The position numbers and the translations under genes were made by a program. Positions 27,809 to 37,106 of a DNA stretch of 64,000 nt are shown here, one piece after another. This stretch comes from JABMQB01 sp963677475 (GTDB taxonomy: Bacteria; Bacteroidota; Bacteroidia; Bacteroidales; Prolixibacteraceae). The notes under the pieces were generated by a model that had not been told where the DNA came from, searched no databases, and was given only the letters and a program-made list of their open reading frames with translations. The stretch covers positions 3,829-67,828 of the forward strand of contig CAXXQD010000013.1 in assembly GCA_963677475.2 (NCBI GenBank), given 5' to 3'. Position 1 is the first letter of the stretch, and each line of letters starts with the position of its first letter.

Positions 27809-29335
27809 CTATATTTTTTCTATTGCCCTTTGTATCCTTTTTAAGCTTTCTTCTTTGCCAAGTATTTCACAAATTAAAAACAAATCGGGTCCCATATTAC
27901 CGCCAACAAGTGCTAGCCTAAGCGGGTTCATAATAGCACCAAATCCCCATCCTTTTTCATTCATAAAAGCCGAAAAACAGTCTTTGATAGAGTTTGCATT
28001 CCAATTATCTATTTTGGTAAATTCATTTGCTATTTGCGAAAGGTTTTCTGCTGTATCTTCCTTCCAGCGTTTTTTTACTGTTTTCTCATCGTAGGCCGTT
28101 GGGGCCTCGAAAAAGTAATACCCTTGTTCCCACAAATCAGCCGGGAACTCACAACGGTCTTTTATATTCTCAACCACCAATGCAACGGTTTCATCTTTGG
28201 TTTCAATATTTTTCTCTGCTAAGGTTTTTCTGAATAATTCACAAAGTTCAGGAATTGATTTTTGCTGGAAATAATGTTTGTTGAACCATTTTGCTTTTTC
28301 AGGATCAAAACGCGATCCGGACTTAACCACACGCCCAATATCAAATGTTTTTGTCAATTCATCAAGCGTGAAAAACTCCTGTTCTGTTCCCGGGTTCCAT
28401 CCAAGTAACGAAAGCATATTTATAAATGCTTCGGGGAAATAACCTTCTTCCCGATAACCTTTTGATATTTCTTGAGAATTAGGGTCTTTCCATTCCAAGG
28501 GGAAAACGGGAAAGCCTAATTTATCGCCATCTCTTTTGCTTAGCTTTCCTTTGCCTACGGGTTTTAAAATTAGTGGCAAATGGGCAAACCGGGGCTTGGT
28601 ATCTTCCCATCCCAAAGCCTTATAAAGTAGTACGTGTAATGGCATGGAAGGTAACCATTCTTCCCCTCTGATCACATGCGTAATTTTCATTAAATGGTCA
28701 TCAACCACATTTGCCAAATGGTAGGTTGGCATTCCATCCGATTTAAACAATACCTTGTCGTCAAGGCTTTTGCTTGTGTTAAATGTTACACTTCCCCTGA
28801 TAAGATCATCTTCGGTAACATCTGTATCGATAGGCATTTTGAACCGGATTACAAAATTCTCCCCGGCATTGATCTTTTTTTCAACCTCTTCCTGCGGAAG
28901 GCACAATGAATTATTTAGCTTTTCGCGGGTAGAAATTCCGTAGGAAAAAGTTTCCTTTTTTTCTTCGGCTTTTTTTCTCAGGTTTTCAATTTCTTCGGCA
29001 CTGTCAAAGGCATAATATGCCCAGCCAGTATCCACTAATTGAAGCGCGTATTTCTTATAAATATCTTTGCGTTCGCTTTGGCGATAAGGCCCAAGCTCGC
29101 CTCCAATTCCTGGCCCTTCATCGGGCTTAAGCCCACACCAGTTTAAACTTTCAATAATGTATTCCTCAGCTCCGGGAACATACCTGTTTTGGTCGGTATC
29201 TTCAATCCGTAATAAAAAATCACCGCCTTGTTGTTTGGCAAATAAATAATTAAAAAGTGCGGTCCTAACGCCTCCCATATGCAATGGCCCTGTTGGGCTC
29301 GGGGCAAATCTTACCCTTATTTTGCTATCGCTCAT
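27809..29335 (-). CDS. gltX: Glutamate--tRNA ligase
   Basis: A 508-aa class I aminoacyl-tRNA synthetase that charges tRNA-Glu. The HIGH-type motif is PSPTGPLHMGG at about residues 12-22 and the KMSKS-type motif KLSKRDGD at about 264-271. The catalytic core continues with HVIRGEEWLPSMPLH and the C-terminal anticodon-binding helical domain ends IQRAIEKI. Length and order are normal for a bacterial enzyme. Start at ATG 29335, preceded by a good Bacteroidota promoter. Monocistronic and essential. Confidence 0.97.
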   Translation of the reverse strand: MSDSKIRVRFAPSPTGPLHMGGVRTALFNYLFAKQQGGDFLLRIEDTDQNRYVPGAEEYIIESLNWCGLKPDEGPGIGGELGPYRQSERKDIYKKYALQLVDTGWAYYAFDSAEEIENLRKKAEEKKETFSYGISTREKLNNSLCLPQEEVEKKINAGENFVIRFKMPIDTDVTEDDLIRGSVTFNTSKSLDDKVLFKSDGMPTYHLANVVDDHLMKITHVIRGEEWLPSMPLHVLLYKALGWEDTKPRFAHLPLILKPVGKGKLSKRDGDKLGFPVFPLEWKDPNSQEISKGYREEGYFPEAFINMLSLLGWNPGTEQEFFTLDELTKTFDIGRVVKSGSRFDPEKAKWFNKHYFQQKSIPELCELFRKTLAEKNIETKDETVALVVENIKDRCEFPADLWEQGYYFFEAPTAYDEKTVKKRWKEDTAENLSQIANEFTKIDNWNANSIKDCFSAFMNEKGWGFGAIMNPLRLALVGGNMGPDLFLICEILGKEESLKRIQRAIEKI

Positions 29336-29356
29336 CTATTGAAAATTTAATTGCTG

Positions 29357-29388
29357 CAAAGATAAACGAATTAGCAAAGCAACCACAA
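29357..29388 (-). promoter_or_regulatory. Promoter of gltX (Bacteroidota type)
   Basis: On the minus strand TTG (29388-29386), a 21-bp spacer and TATCTTTG (29364-29357), an exact TAnnTTTG box. It lies about 22 bp from the gltX start, so the leader would be short. Confidence 0.6.
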
Positions 29389-29777
29389 TATAATTTTATT
29401 GAAATAATCCAAAAACATGACTTTTCCCCATGTTTTTATATTGAAATAAGTTGGAATATTACGCTCTCAAAAAATGTGTTGAGAAGCTTTGATACTTGAA
29501 TGCCAAATGTTTTATTACTAAAGCTAAATGAAAAGAATTCAGCCTATTATTAAGTGTACTTTTCAATGTAAAAAATATCAATTCGGGTATTACTTTACCA
29601 ATCTAAGAGGTGAATAATACTATGATCCTGGGATGCATTCGTGCATCCCATTTTACCCAACAAATATCCATAGATACATGTTAATTTGGTTTGTAAGAGC
29701 AGGTTTGCCTTTAAGCGTTGTTGAATTTTACTATTTTATGTATCTTAAAGCATGAATAATAATTAAATAAAAATAAT
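29389..29777. other. Intergenic stretch between gltX and corA, holds an orphan hairpin
   Basis: About 390 bp between divergent genes with no convincing reading frame. It is AT-rich except for the UUCG-capped hairpin at 29629-29650. A small RNA ending at that hairpin is possible. I see no matching promoter on the plus strand. Confidence 0.4.
29629..29654 (+). terminator. UUCG-capped hairpin with U-run, no upstream plus-strand gene
   Basis: TGGGATGCA-TTCG-TGCATCCCA is a perfect 9-bp stem with the very stable UUCG tetraloop, followed by TTTT. It has the form of an intrinsic terminator on the plus strand. The upstream gene gltX is transcribed the other way, so what it terminates is unclear. Confidence 0.6.
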
Positions 29778-30842
29778 ATGGCCAGGTTTATTAAAAATCG
29801 GTTAAAGGCAAAAGGGCAGGTTCCGGGTTCCTTGGTTTTTTTGGGCAAAAAGAAGATGGATGCCCCCATTATCCAATTGATAGAATTTGATAACGGATTG
29901 TTGATTGAAAAAGAAGTAAAAACCATTGAAGAAGCAGCAAAAGGGATCAAATCGAATACAGTTTCATGGGTAAATATTTACGGTTTGCATGACCTTGACT
30001 TGATAAAGCGTTTAGGGGACAGGTTTGAATTGCCAACACTTTTGCTCGAAAATATGCTAAATACCGATCAGCGCCCAAAATATGATGATGGTGAAAACTA
30101 TGACGCCTTTATTCTTAAAATGCTGCATGAACACCCAGAAAAGAAAATAATAAGCGCAGAACAGGTTTCTATTGTTTTGGGCGAAAACTTTGTTCTAACC
30201 CTGCAGGAAAGAAAAGGGGATGTTTTTGCACCAGTCCGTGAGCGGATTAGGCAAAGTAAAGGCAGGATACGGAAATGTGGGAACGATTATTTAACTTTTG
30301 CCTTGTTGGATACCATTGTAGATAACTATACGATTTTAATTGAAAATTTAGGGCAAAAGGTTGAAGATTTAGAGGACCGGCTTTTTTTAAAAAACGAAAC
30401 CGGAATTGTAAGCGAAATTTATTCCTATAAAACCGAATTAAATTATTTGAGGAAATCTATTCGTCCGGTCAAAGATTTTATGGTGCATTTGCTCAAATCA
30501 GAAGATTCTTTCTTTCAGCCCGAAAATAAAGTATTCCTAAACGAACTAAATCAACTAGTAATCCATTCAACCGATACTATCGAGCTATATAACAACCTTG
30601 TTTCCGATCAATTAAATATTTATAATGCAAATATGGGGAACAGGATGAACGAGGTAATGAAGGTATTAACCATTTTTGCTTCTATTTTTATCCCATTAAC
30701 TTTCCTTGCCGGAATATACGGAATGAATTTCGACTATATACCGGAGCTGAAATTTAAATATGCCTACCCCATATTTTGGGTTGTTGTTGTGTCTACGATA
30801 ATAGTACTGTTTATATATTTTAAAAAGAAAAAATGGCTATAG
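29778..30842 (+). CDS. corA: CorA-type magnesium/cobalt transporter
   Basis: A 354-aa inner-membrane channel for Mg2+ (also Co2+). A soluble N-terminal alpha/beta domain (residues 1 to about 250) is followed by the long stalk helix and two C-terminal membrane segments. The signature Gly-Met-Asn is at 315-317 (YGMNFDYIPE) between the two segments, and the C-terminus is basic (KKKKWL) as usual. The start ATG 29778 leaves a normal length. It is first in a probable four-gene operon with gaps of only 20-29 bp, all of whose other transport members handle ions, which suggests a shared role in ion or osmotic balance. Confidence 0.95.
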   Translation: MARFIKNRLKAKGQVPGSLVFLGKKKMDAPIIQLIEFDNGLLIEKEVKTIEEAAKGIKSNTVSWVNIYGLHDLDLIKRLGDRFELPTLLLENMLNTDQRPKYDDGENYDAFILKMLHEHPEKKIISAEQVSIVLGENFVLTLQERKGDVFAPVRERIRQSKGRIRKCGNDYLTFALLDTIVDNYTILIENLGQKVEDLEDRLFLKNETGIVSEIYSYKTELNYLRKSIRPVKDFMVHLLKSEDSFFQPENKVFLNELNQLVIHSTDTIELYNNLVSDQLNIYNANMGNRMNEVMKVLTIFASIFIPLTFLAGIYGMNFDYIPELKFKYAYPIFWVVVVSTIIVLFIYFKKKKWL

Positions 30843-30869
30843 ATTTGTTTGCCATAATAAAGAAGAACT

Positions 30870-32408
30870 ATGAGTGAAGAAAACAAATTGGAGAATATTG
30901 AAAATATTGAATTAAACTATTTAAAATTCAGTGATTATAAGGAGTTAAAGGCAGCAATGATTGAAGCCTATTCCAGCATGCCCGATGCATATTGGAAAGA
31001 GCACCACATAAAATCCCTGATCAACCGGTTTCCTGAAGGGCAAGTTGTATTAAAGGTAAATGGAGAAATGGCAGGTTGTGCTTTGTCCATTGTGGTTAAT
31101 TATAGCGAATTTGAAGGAAACCATACCTATAAGCAAATTACCGGGAATTATACGTTTAAAACACATACCCCTGAAGGTGATATTTTATATGGAATTGATG
31201 TTTTTATCAAACCTGAATTCCGTGGGCTAAGGTTAGGCAGGAGATTATATGATTACCGAAAAGAGTTGTGCGAAAAGCTTAATTTGAAAGGAATTGTATT
31301 TGGGGGGAGGATACCGAATTACCACAGGTATATGGATACATTAACCCCCAAAGAATATATCGAGAAAGTCAGAAAAAGGGAGATTCATGATCCTGTTCTT
31401 AATTTTCAAATTTCCAATGACTTTCATCCTAGCAGGATTTTGAAAGGATACCTTGAGGGGGATGAAGCTTCTCAGGAATATGCTGTGCTTTTAGAATGGG
31501 ACAATATTTTTTACGAGAAACCAAGTAAAAAGCCCATGACCATAAAAAAAGTCATTCGTATAGGTTTGGTTCAGTGGCAAATGCGTCCATATAAAAATTT
31601 TGAGGAGTTGATGCAGCAAGTCGAATTCTTTGTGGATGCTGTATCTGGTTACCGCTGTGATTTTGCTTTGTTCCCTGAGTTTTTCAATGCCCCCTTGATG
31701 GCAGAAAACAACCACTTGTCGGAAGCTGAGGCGATCCGTGAATTGGCTAAATATACAGATAAAATTGTAGCAAAGTTTTCGGAACTTGCAATATCCTACA
31801 ATATAAATATTATTACCGGGAGTATGCCTGAAATCGTTGATAACCATTTGTATAATGCAGGATATTTATGCCGTCGCGATGGATCAACCGACAGGTACGA
31901 GAAGCTTCACGTTACTCCAGATGAGATTAAGGTTTGGGGAATGCAGGGAGGCTCGCAATTGAAAGCATTCGATACCGATTGTGGGAAAATAGGGGTACTG
32001 ATTTGTTACGATTCAGAATTCCCCGAATTGAGCAGGATTTTGGCGGACGAAGGAATGGATATTCTTTTCGTCCCGTTTTTAACCGATACGCAAAACGGTT
32101 ATTCCAGGGTGAGGAATTGTTCGCAGGCACGTGCAATTGAAAATGAATGTTATGTGGCAATTGCAGGCTGCGTTGGAAATTTGCCTAAAGTCCACAACAT
32201 GGATATTCAATATGCCCAATCCATGGTTTTTACACCTTGTGATTTTGCCTTTCCGGCAAACGGGATAAAAGCAGAAGCTACGCCAAATACCGAAATGATT
32301 TTAATTGCCGATGTTGACATTGATTTACTGCGTGAGTTAAACCAATTTGGTAGTGTGCGAAATTTAAAAGATCGAAGAAAAGATATTTTTGAAGTTAAAA
32401 AACTATAG
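30870..32408 (+). CDS. GNAT acetyltransferase fused to carbon-nitrogen hydrolase
   Basis: A 512-aa two-domain enzyme. Residues about 15-215 form a GNAT domain (acetyl-CoA site around RGLRLGRRLYDYR). Residues about 228-505 form a nitrilase-superfamily amidase with catalytic Glu270 (LFPEFF), Lys345 (YEKLHVTPDE) and Cys379 (LICYDSEFPE). This fusion is a known bacterial family, but its substrate is not established as far as I know. The nitrilase part probably hydrolyses an amide linked to the acetylation step; that is inference. It is 27 bp after corA and 28 bp before mscS. Confidence 0.92.
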   Translation: MSEENKLENIENIELNYLKFSDYKELKAAMIEAYSSMPDAYWKEHHIKSLINRFPEGQVVLKVNGEMAGCALSIVVNYSEFEGNHTYKQITGNYTFKTHTPEGDILYGIDVFIKPEFRGLRLGRRLYDYRKELCEKLNLKGIVFGGRIPNYHRYMDTLTPKEYIEKVRKREIHDPVLNFQISNDFHPSRILKGYLEGDEASQEYAVLLEWDNIFYEKPSKKPMTIKKVIRIGLVQWQMRPYKNFEELMQQVEFFVDAVSGYRCDFALFPEFFNAPLMAENNHLSEAEAIRELAKYTDKIVAKFSELAISYNINIITGSMPEIVDNHLYNAGYLCRRDGSTDRYEKLHVTPDEIKVWGMQGGSQLKAFDTDCGKIGVLICYDSEFPELSRILADEGMDILFVPFLTDTQNGYSRVRNCSQARAIENECYVAIAGCVGNLPKVHNMDIQYAQSMVFTPCDFAFPANGIKAEATPNTEMILIADVDIDLLRELNQFGSVRNLKDRRKDIFEVKKL

Positions 32409-32436
32409 TAGAACAACTTAAATTTGCAGATATATT

Positions 32437-33294
32437 ATGAAGGAATTTGATTATATAGATTGGATAATTATTGCTTCAATCCTCATTGTTTCCTACTTAC
32501 TGTCTTTCATTTCAAGGAAGTTATTGGCAAGGGCAATAAACAAGAAATCAATCTTTTTAAATGAAGATCCAACAAAGTTTGTATTCCTGAAAAACAGCGT
32601 ATCTTTTATAATCTTCAGCATTGCAATCATCTTAATATTTTTATATACGCCCGAACTAAAACTCTTGGGGAAAGGCTTGTTTGCAGGGGCTGGAATATTG
32701 GCTGCAATCCTAGGTTTCGCATCGCAAAAGGCATTCTCCAATATTCTAAGTGGTGTTTTTATACTAATATTTAAACCCTTTAGCGTACGCGATACCCTTG
32801 AAATTACATCGGAAGCTATGAAAGGGGTTGTTGAGGAAATCACACTAAGGCATACTATCATTCGCAATTATGAAAACCGAAGGATAATAATTCCGAATAG
32901 CTTAATTAGCGAAACTACTTTGGTTAACAGTACAATTTCGGACCAGCGGATCAAAAAACATATTGAGTTTGGGATTAGCTACGATTCAGACATCGATCTT
33001 GCCAAACATATCATTGTAGATGAAATCCGGAAGCACCCTAAATTTATTGATGCGCGGACCGAAGAAGAACTTAGCAATGGAGTGCCGGATGTGGTTATTC
33101 GGTTAATTTCTTTAGCAGATTTTTCGGTTATATTGAAAGCCTATGTTTGGACCAATTCAAACGATGATGCATTCGAGTTACATTGTGATGTTCTGGAGAG
33201 TGTAAAGAAACGTTTCGATAAAGAAGGCGTTGAAATTCCATTCCCGTATCGAACGATTGTATTTAAAAATAAGGAGGGAAAAGATATTTCGTAA
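32437..33294 (+). CDS. Mechanosensitive ion channel, MscS family
   Basis: 285 aa. Membrane helices lie at about residues 7-30 and 50-70, with the pore-lining TM3 at about 82-115, rich in Gly/Ala as in MscS (GKGLFAGAGILAAILGFASQ). The cytoplasmic beta domain follows (VRDTLEI, GVVEEITLRHT, IIPNSLI). It releases solutes when membrane tension rises. Same strand and tight spacing (28 and 19 bp) with the fusion enzyme before it and the transporter after it. Confidence 0.93.
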   Translation: MKEFDYIDWIIIASILIVSYLLSFISRKLLARAINKKSIFLNEDPTKFVFLKNSVSFIIFSIAIILIFLYTPELKLLGKGLFAGAGILAAILGFASQKAFSNILSGVFILIFKPFSVRDTLEITSEAMKGVVEEITLRHTIIRNYENRRIIIPNSLISETTLVNSTISDQRIKKHIEFGISYDSDIDLAKHIIVDEIRKHPKFIDARTEEELSNGVPDVVIRLISLADFSVILKAYVWTNSNDDAFELHCDVLESVKKRFDKEGVEIPFPYRTIVFKNKEGKDIS

Positions 33295-33313
33295 ATAATA
33301 AATAAACGGCAAC

Positions 33314-35530
33314 ATGAGCGGGAAAAAATTTGGCACAGCCCCGGTGTTTTTTACGGCAATTTCGACTATTCTTGGGGCAATTCTGTTTCTTAGGTTCGGT
33401 TATGCAGTCGGCACCCTTGGCTTTTGGGGTGTAATGCTGATTATTCTTTTAGGTCATTTGGTAACAATTCCAACAGCCCTTGCAATTTCAGAGCTTGCAA
33501 CCAACAAACGTGTTGAAGGCGGTGGCGAGTATTTTATTATTTCCAGGTCGTTTGGGTTAAATATCGGGGCGACCATCGGTATCACCCTTTTTGTTTCACA
33601 GGCCATTAGTGTGGCTTTTTATGTGATTGCCTTTACCGAGGTTTTCGAGTTTCTGTTCAATCATTTACTGGTGAAATATAATTTTGTACTGCCCCGGCAG
33701 GTCATTAGTATCCCGGTAATGGCAGGCTTGGCCATATTAATCCTGAAAAAAGGGGCAAGCCTTGGTGTAAAGGCACTCTACTTTATTGTCGGAATTTTAT
33801 TTGTGTCGTTGGTAATGTTCTTCCTTGGTTCTCCGGTAGATGGTTCAGAAGCAACAACAACATTTCTTAGTGATGGAGGATTAAAAAACACCAAAGATTT
33901 CTTTCTTGTTTTTGCTATTATCTTCCCGGCTTTTACGGGAATGACTGCAGGTGTTGGGCTTTCGGGCGAATTAAAAAAACCATCCAAATCAATCCCAATG
34001 GGGACTATTTTGGCAACGGTATTGGGCATGGTGATATATATGTTCATTATTTGGAAAATGGATGTTTCAGCTTCATCGGAAGATTTAATTGAGCACCAGT
34101 TAATCATGTCGAAAATTGCCCTTGGAGGTTTTATTATTATTCCCCTGGGACTTGCAGCATCAACCTTTTCAAGTGCACTTGGATCAATTATGGTGGCTCC
34201 CAGAACCTTGCAGGCATTGGCTTTAGACCGTGCGTTTCCCTCCCGGAAAATTAATAAATGGCTGACAGCAAACAGGGAAAAAGATCAGGAACCAATTAAT
34301 GCATCTTTAATTACTATTGCAATAGCTTTTGTGTTTGTTGCCATGGGCGATGTAAATGCTGTTGCATCCATCATTTCCATGTTTTTTATGGTTACCTATG
34401 GTGCTTTATGCCTCATTTCTTTTTTAAATCATTTTGGTGCTTCCCCTTCTTATCGTCCATCGTTTAGGTCAAAATGGGTACTTTCCCTGCTGGGCTTTCT
34501 TGTTTCCGTTTGGGTGATGTTTAAAATTAGTACACCTTTTGCCCTAATGGCTTTCGTATTAATAACAGCAATTTATATCTACCTGAGCTATGTGCACAAA
34601 GACCGGAATGGATTTGCTTCCATATTCACAAATTCGATATTTCAATTAAACAGAAATTTGCAGGTGTTTTTGCAAAAACGGAAAAATAAGGACAATGCCA
34701 GCGATTGGAGGCCAAGTGTGATTTGCATTTCAAAACATTCGTTTGATCGCGACCGTGCATTTCAATTGCTACGATGGATTTGTTATAAATACGGATTTGG
34801 AACTTATTTACACCATATTGAAGGATATTATTCGAAAAAAACAGTAGGCCAGGCAAACAACGAACTTGACCGCCTGTTGGAGAAGGTTAGCATTGATGAG
34901 AACCACGTGTATGTTGATACCATCATTTCGCCATCCAATACTTCTGCAATTGCACAGGCAATACAAGTTCCCGGAATGTCGGGAATGGAAAATAATATGG
35001 TAATTTTCGAATACGATAAGGATGATCCAAAAAACCTTACGGAAATCATCGAAAACTTTTCACTGGTTGCTTCCGGTAATTTTGACATCTGTATTTTAGC
35101 CAGCAGTAAAAAACAAATCGACTTTAAACAGGGAATCCATGTGTGGATAAAATCGGTTGATGTGGATAATTCCAATCTTTTAATTCTCTTAAGTTTTATT
35201 ATTCAGGGGCATCCTGATTGGAAAAAGAGTGCAATAAAAGTCTTCGATATTTGCTTGGAAGAGGAGGTGGATAGTACCAAAAAAAGGATGAAGGAACTTG
35301 TGAATACCGGACGGCTGCCGATTACCGAAAAAAACATTGAGATTTTAATTCAGGATCCGAATGTGAATCCAAAAGTGATAATAAACCAACGATCATCGGA
35401 TGCAGGTTTGACAATAATTGGCCTTCGTGAAGAAATATTAAAACATGAAAAAGCAAAATATTTTGAGGGACTTGATAATCTTGGTACAACACTATTTGTT
35501 TATTCACATGAAGTAAAAAATATTGAATAG
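33314..35530 (+). CDS. SLC12-like cation-chloride/amino acid transporter (APC superfamily)
   Basis: A 738-aa inner-membrane transporter. About twelve membrane segments lie between residues 10 and 430, starting with the APC-type FFTAISTILGAILFLRFGYAVG. A cytoplasmic tail of about 290 residues resembles the C-terminal domain of SLC12 cation-chloride cotransporters (WRPSVICISKHSFDRDRAFQ). Family members move Na+/K+/Cl- or amino acids; the substrate is not decided here. As the last gene of the corA-GNAT/nitrilase-mscS operon it supports an ion-homeostasis role. ATG 33314, normal length. Confidence 0.88.
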   Translation: MSGKKFGTAPVFFTAISTILGAILFLRFGYAVGTLGFWGVMLIILLGHLVTIPTALAISELATNKRVEGGGEYFIISRSFGLNIGATIGITLFVSQAISVAFYVIAFTEVFEFLFNHLLVKYNFVLPRQVISIPVMAGLAILILKKGASLGVKALYFIVGILFVSLVMFFLGSPVDGSEATTTFLSDGGLKNTKDFFLVFAIIFPAFTGMTAGVGLSGELKKPSKSIPMGTILATVLGMVIYMFIIWKMDVSASSEDLIEHQLIMSKIALGGFIIIPLGLAASTFSSALGSIMVAPRTLQALALDRAFPSRKINKWLTANREKDQEPINASLITIAIAFVFVAMGDVNAVASIISMFFMVTYGALCLISFLNHFGASPSYRPSFRSKWVLSLLGFLVSVWVMFKISTPFALMAFVLITAIYIYLSYVHKDRNGFASIFTNSIFQLNRNLQVFLQKRKNKDNASDWRPSVICISKHSFDRDRAFQLLRWICYKYGFGTYLHHIEGYYSKKTVGQANNELDRLLEKVSIDENHVYVDTIISPSNTSAIAQAIQVPGMSGMENNMVIFEYDKDDPKNLTEIIENFSLVASGNFDICILASSKKQIDFKQGIHVWIKSVDVDNSNLLILLSFIIQGHPDWKKSAIKVFDICLEEEVDSTKKRMKELVNTGRLPITEKNIEILIQDPNVNPKVIINQRSSDAGLTIIGLREEILKHEKAKYFEGLDNLGTTLFVYSHEVKNIE

Positions 35531-35672
35531 GTGGATTTTACAGTTAATATTTGCATCACGATTAGTAAAAGGTTGTTCAGCTAAAAGACCTTGTTGATTC
35601 TGCATAAAATCACTTTTTAATCCTTCTAATTTTCTTTATTTTGTACGACAGAAATCAAAAAACCATTACAAC

Positions 35673-36860
35673 ATGTACGGAAAAATAAAAACAGACCTTC
35701 AACAAACACTTGAAGAACTAAAAGAACAGGGATTATATAAAAGTGAACGGATTATTACCTCATCGCAAAGTTCAGAAATCTCGGTTTCAACTGGTGAAGA
35801 AGTACTTAATTTTTGTGCCAATAATTATCTTGGTTTGGCAAATAACCCTGAAGTGATTAAAGCTGCCCAGGATATTATGAATAAGTGGGGGTTTGGTTTA
35901 TCTTCTGTACGTTTTATATGCGGAACACAACAAATCCACAAAGAACTGGAAGAGAAAGTTTCTGAATTCCTGGGAACTGAGGATACCATTTTATACTGTG
36001 CATGTTTTGATGCGAATGGGGGAGTGTTTGAACCATTGTTAGGTGCTGAAAGTGCAATTATTTCGGATGAGTTAAACCATGCATCCATTATTGACGGGGT
36101 AAGGTTGTGCAAAGCACAGCGTTTTCGTTACAAGCACTCAAACATGGAAGAACTGGAGCAATGCCTAAAAGATGCACAGGATTTAACTTATAGGATAATT
36201 GTTACCGATGGTGTATTCTCGATGGATGGCGATATTGCAAAGCTTCCTGAGATTGTGGCATTGGCAGAAAAATACGATGCCCTGGTAATGGTTGACGATT
36301 CACATGCAACGGGGTATATTGGAAAAACCGGAAGGGGGACTGCTGAGCACTATGATTTACTGGGGAAAATAGATATAATCACCACCACCTTCGGGAAAGC
36401 CATGGGTGGAGGAAACGGGGGATGTACTTCAGGAAGGAAAGAAATTATAGATATGTTAAGACAAAGGTCGCGTCCGTATTTGTTTTCGAATACCTTGGCA
36501 CCTGCAACCGTTGGGGCAACCTTAAAAGTTATTGATATGCTCTCGGGATCTGATAAGCTTCCTGCAAAAACAATGGCAAATGCCGATCGTTTCAGAACTA
36601 AAATGGAAGCTGCCGGATTCGATCTCGTAAAAGGGGATACTGCCATTGTTCCGGTAATGATTTACGAGGAACCTTTAGCCATTAAATTTGCCGATGAACT
36701 TCTGAAGGAAGGTGTTTATGTTATTGGGTTCTGTTATCCTGTTGTTCCAAAAGGAAAAGCCAGGATTAGGGTACAACTCTCGGCAGCGCATACTTTTGAG
36801 CAAATTGATAAAACCGTCGATGCTTTTATCAAAGTGGGAAAAATGCTGGGAATAATTTAA
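35673..36860 (+). CDS. kbl: Glycine C-acetyltransferase (2-amino-3-ketobutyrate CoA ligase)
   Basis: A 395-aa PLP enzyme of the alpha-oxoamine synthase family. It shows the expected CANNYLGLANN, SSVRFICGTQ, DDSHATGYIGKTGRGT and the PLP Lys242 in TTTFGKAMGGG. The sequence is closest in style to KBL, which converts 2-amino-3-ketobutyrate and CoA to glycine and acetyl-CoA in threonine breakdown. No threonine dehydrogenase lies beside it. 8-amino-7-oxononanoate synthase or serine palmitoyltransferase are less likely alternatives. Followed by a strong terminator. Confidence 0.9.
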   Translation: MYGKIKTDLQQTLEELKEQGLYKSERIITSSQSSEISVSTGEEVLNFCANNYLGLANNPEVIKAAQDIMNKWGFGLSSVRFICGTQQIHKELEEKVSEFLGTEDTILYCACFDANGGVFEPLLGAESAIISDELNHASIIDGVRLCKAQRFRYKHSNMEELEQCLKDAQDLTYRIIVTDGVFSMDGDIAKLPEIVALAEKYDALVMVDDSHATGYIGKTGRGTAEHYDLLGKIDIITTTFGKAMGGGNGGCTSGRKEIIDMLRQRSRPYLFSNTLAPATVGATLKVIDMLSGSDKLPAKTMANADRFRTKMEAAGFDLVKGDTAIVPVMIYEEPLAIKFADELLKEGVYVIGFCYPVVPKGKARIRVQLSAAHTFEQIDKTVDAFIKVGKMLGII

Positions 36861-36880
36861 AATATAGCTTTTGGGCTAAC

Positions 36881-36920
36881 AAAAAAGAACCGTTCTTTTA
36901 AAAGAGAACGGTTCTTTTTT
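36881..36920 (+). terminator. Strong bidirectional intrinsic terminator after kbl
   Basis: AAAAAAGAACCGTTCT (36881-36896) pairs perfectly with AGAACGGTTCTTTTTT (36905-36920) around an 8-nt loop. The A-run and T-run flank the G/C part on both strands, so it can stop transcription from either side. Before the IS inserted it probably also served the minus-strand infB operon. Confidence 0.9.
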
Positions 36921-37062
36921 ATACTCTGTAAATATAGGTAATGGTGCCAAAAATAGTTGGTGGGATTGGTTAAAAATTTTCTTAAAATACGAGTGTAAAC
37001 TGGAAGAGGAAACTGGCCCTGCTGAGGAGCAACCAGTCAGCAATAAGGTTTACCAAATGGAA

Positions 37063-37096
37063 TAAGGCTCTCTGTATTTTCAGGGGGCTTTTCTTA
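37063..37096 (+). terminator. Inward-facing hairpin at left end of IS
   Basis: AAGGCTCTCTG pairs with CAGGGGGCTT (one bulge, two G-T pairs) around TATTTT and is followed by TTCTTATT on the plus strand. It would stop transcripts entering the IS from the kbl side before they run antisense through the transposase. Confidence 0.45.
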
Positions 37097-37106
37097 TTCT
37101 GTTTGT

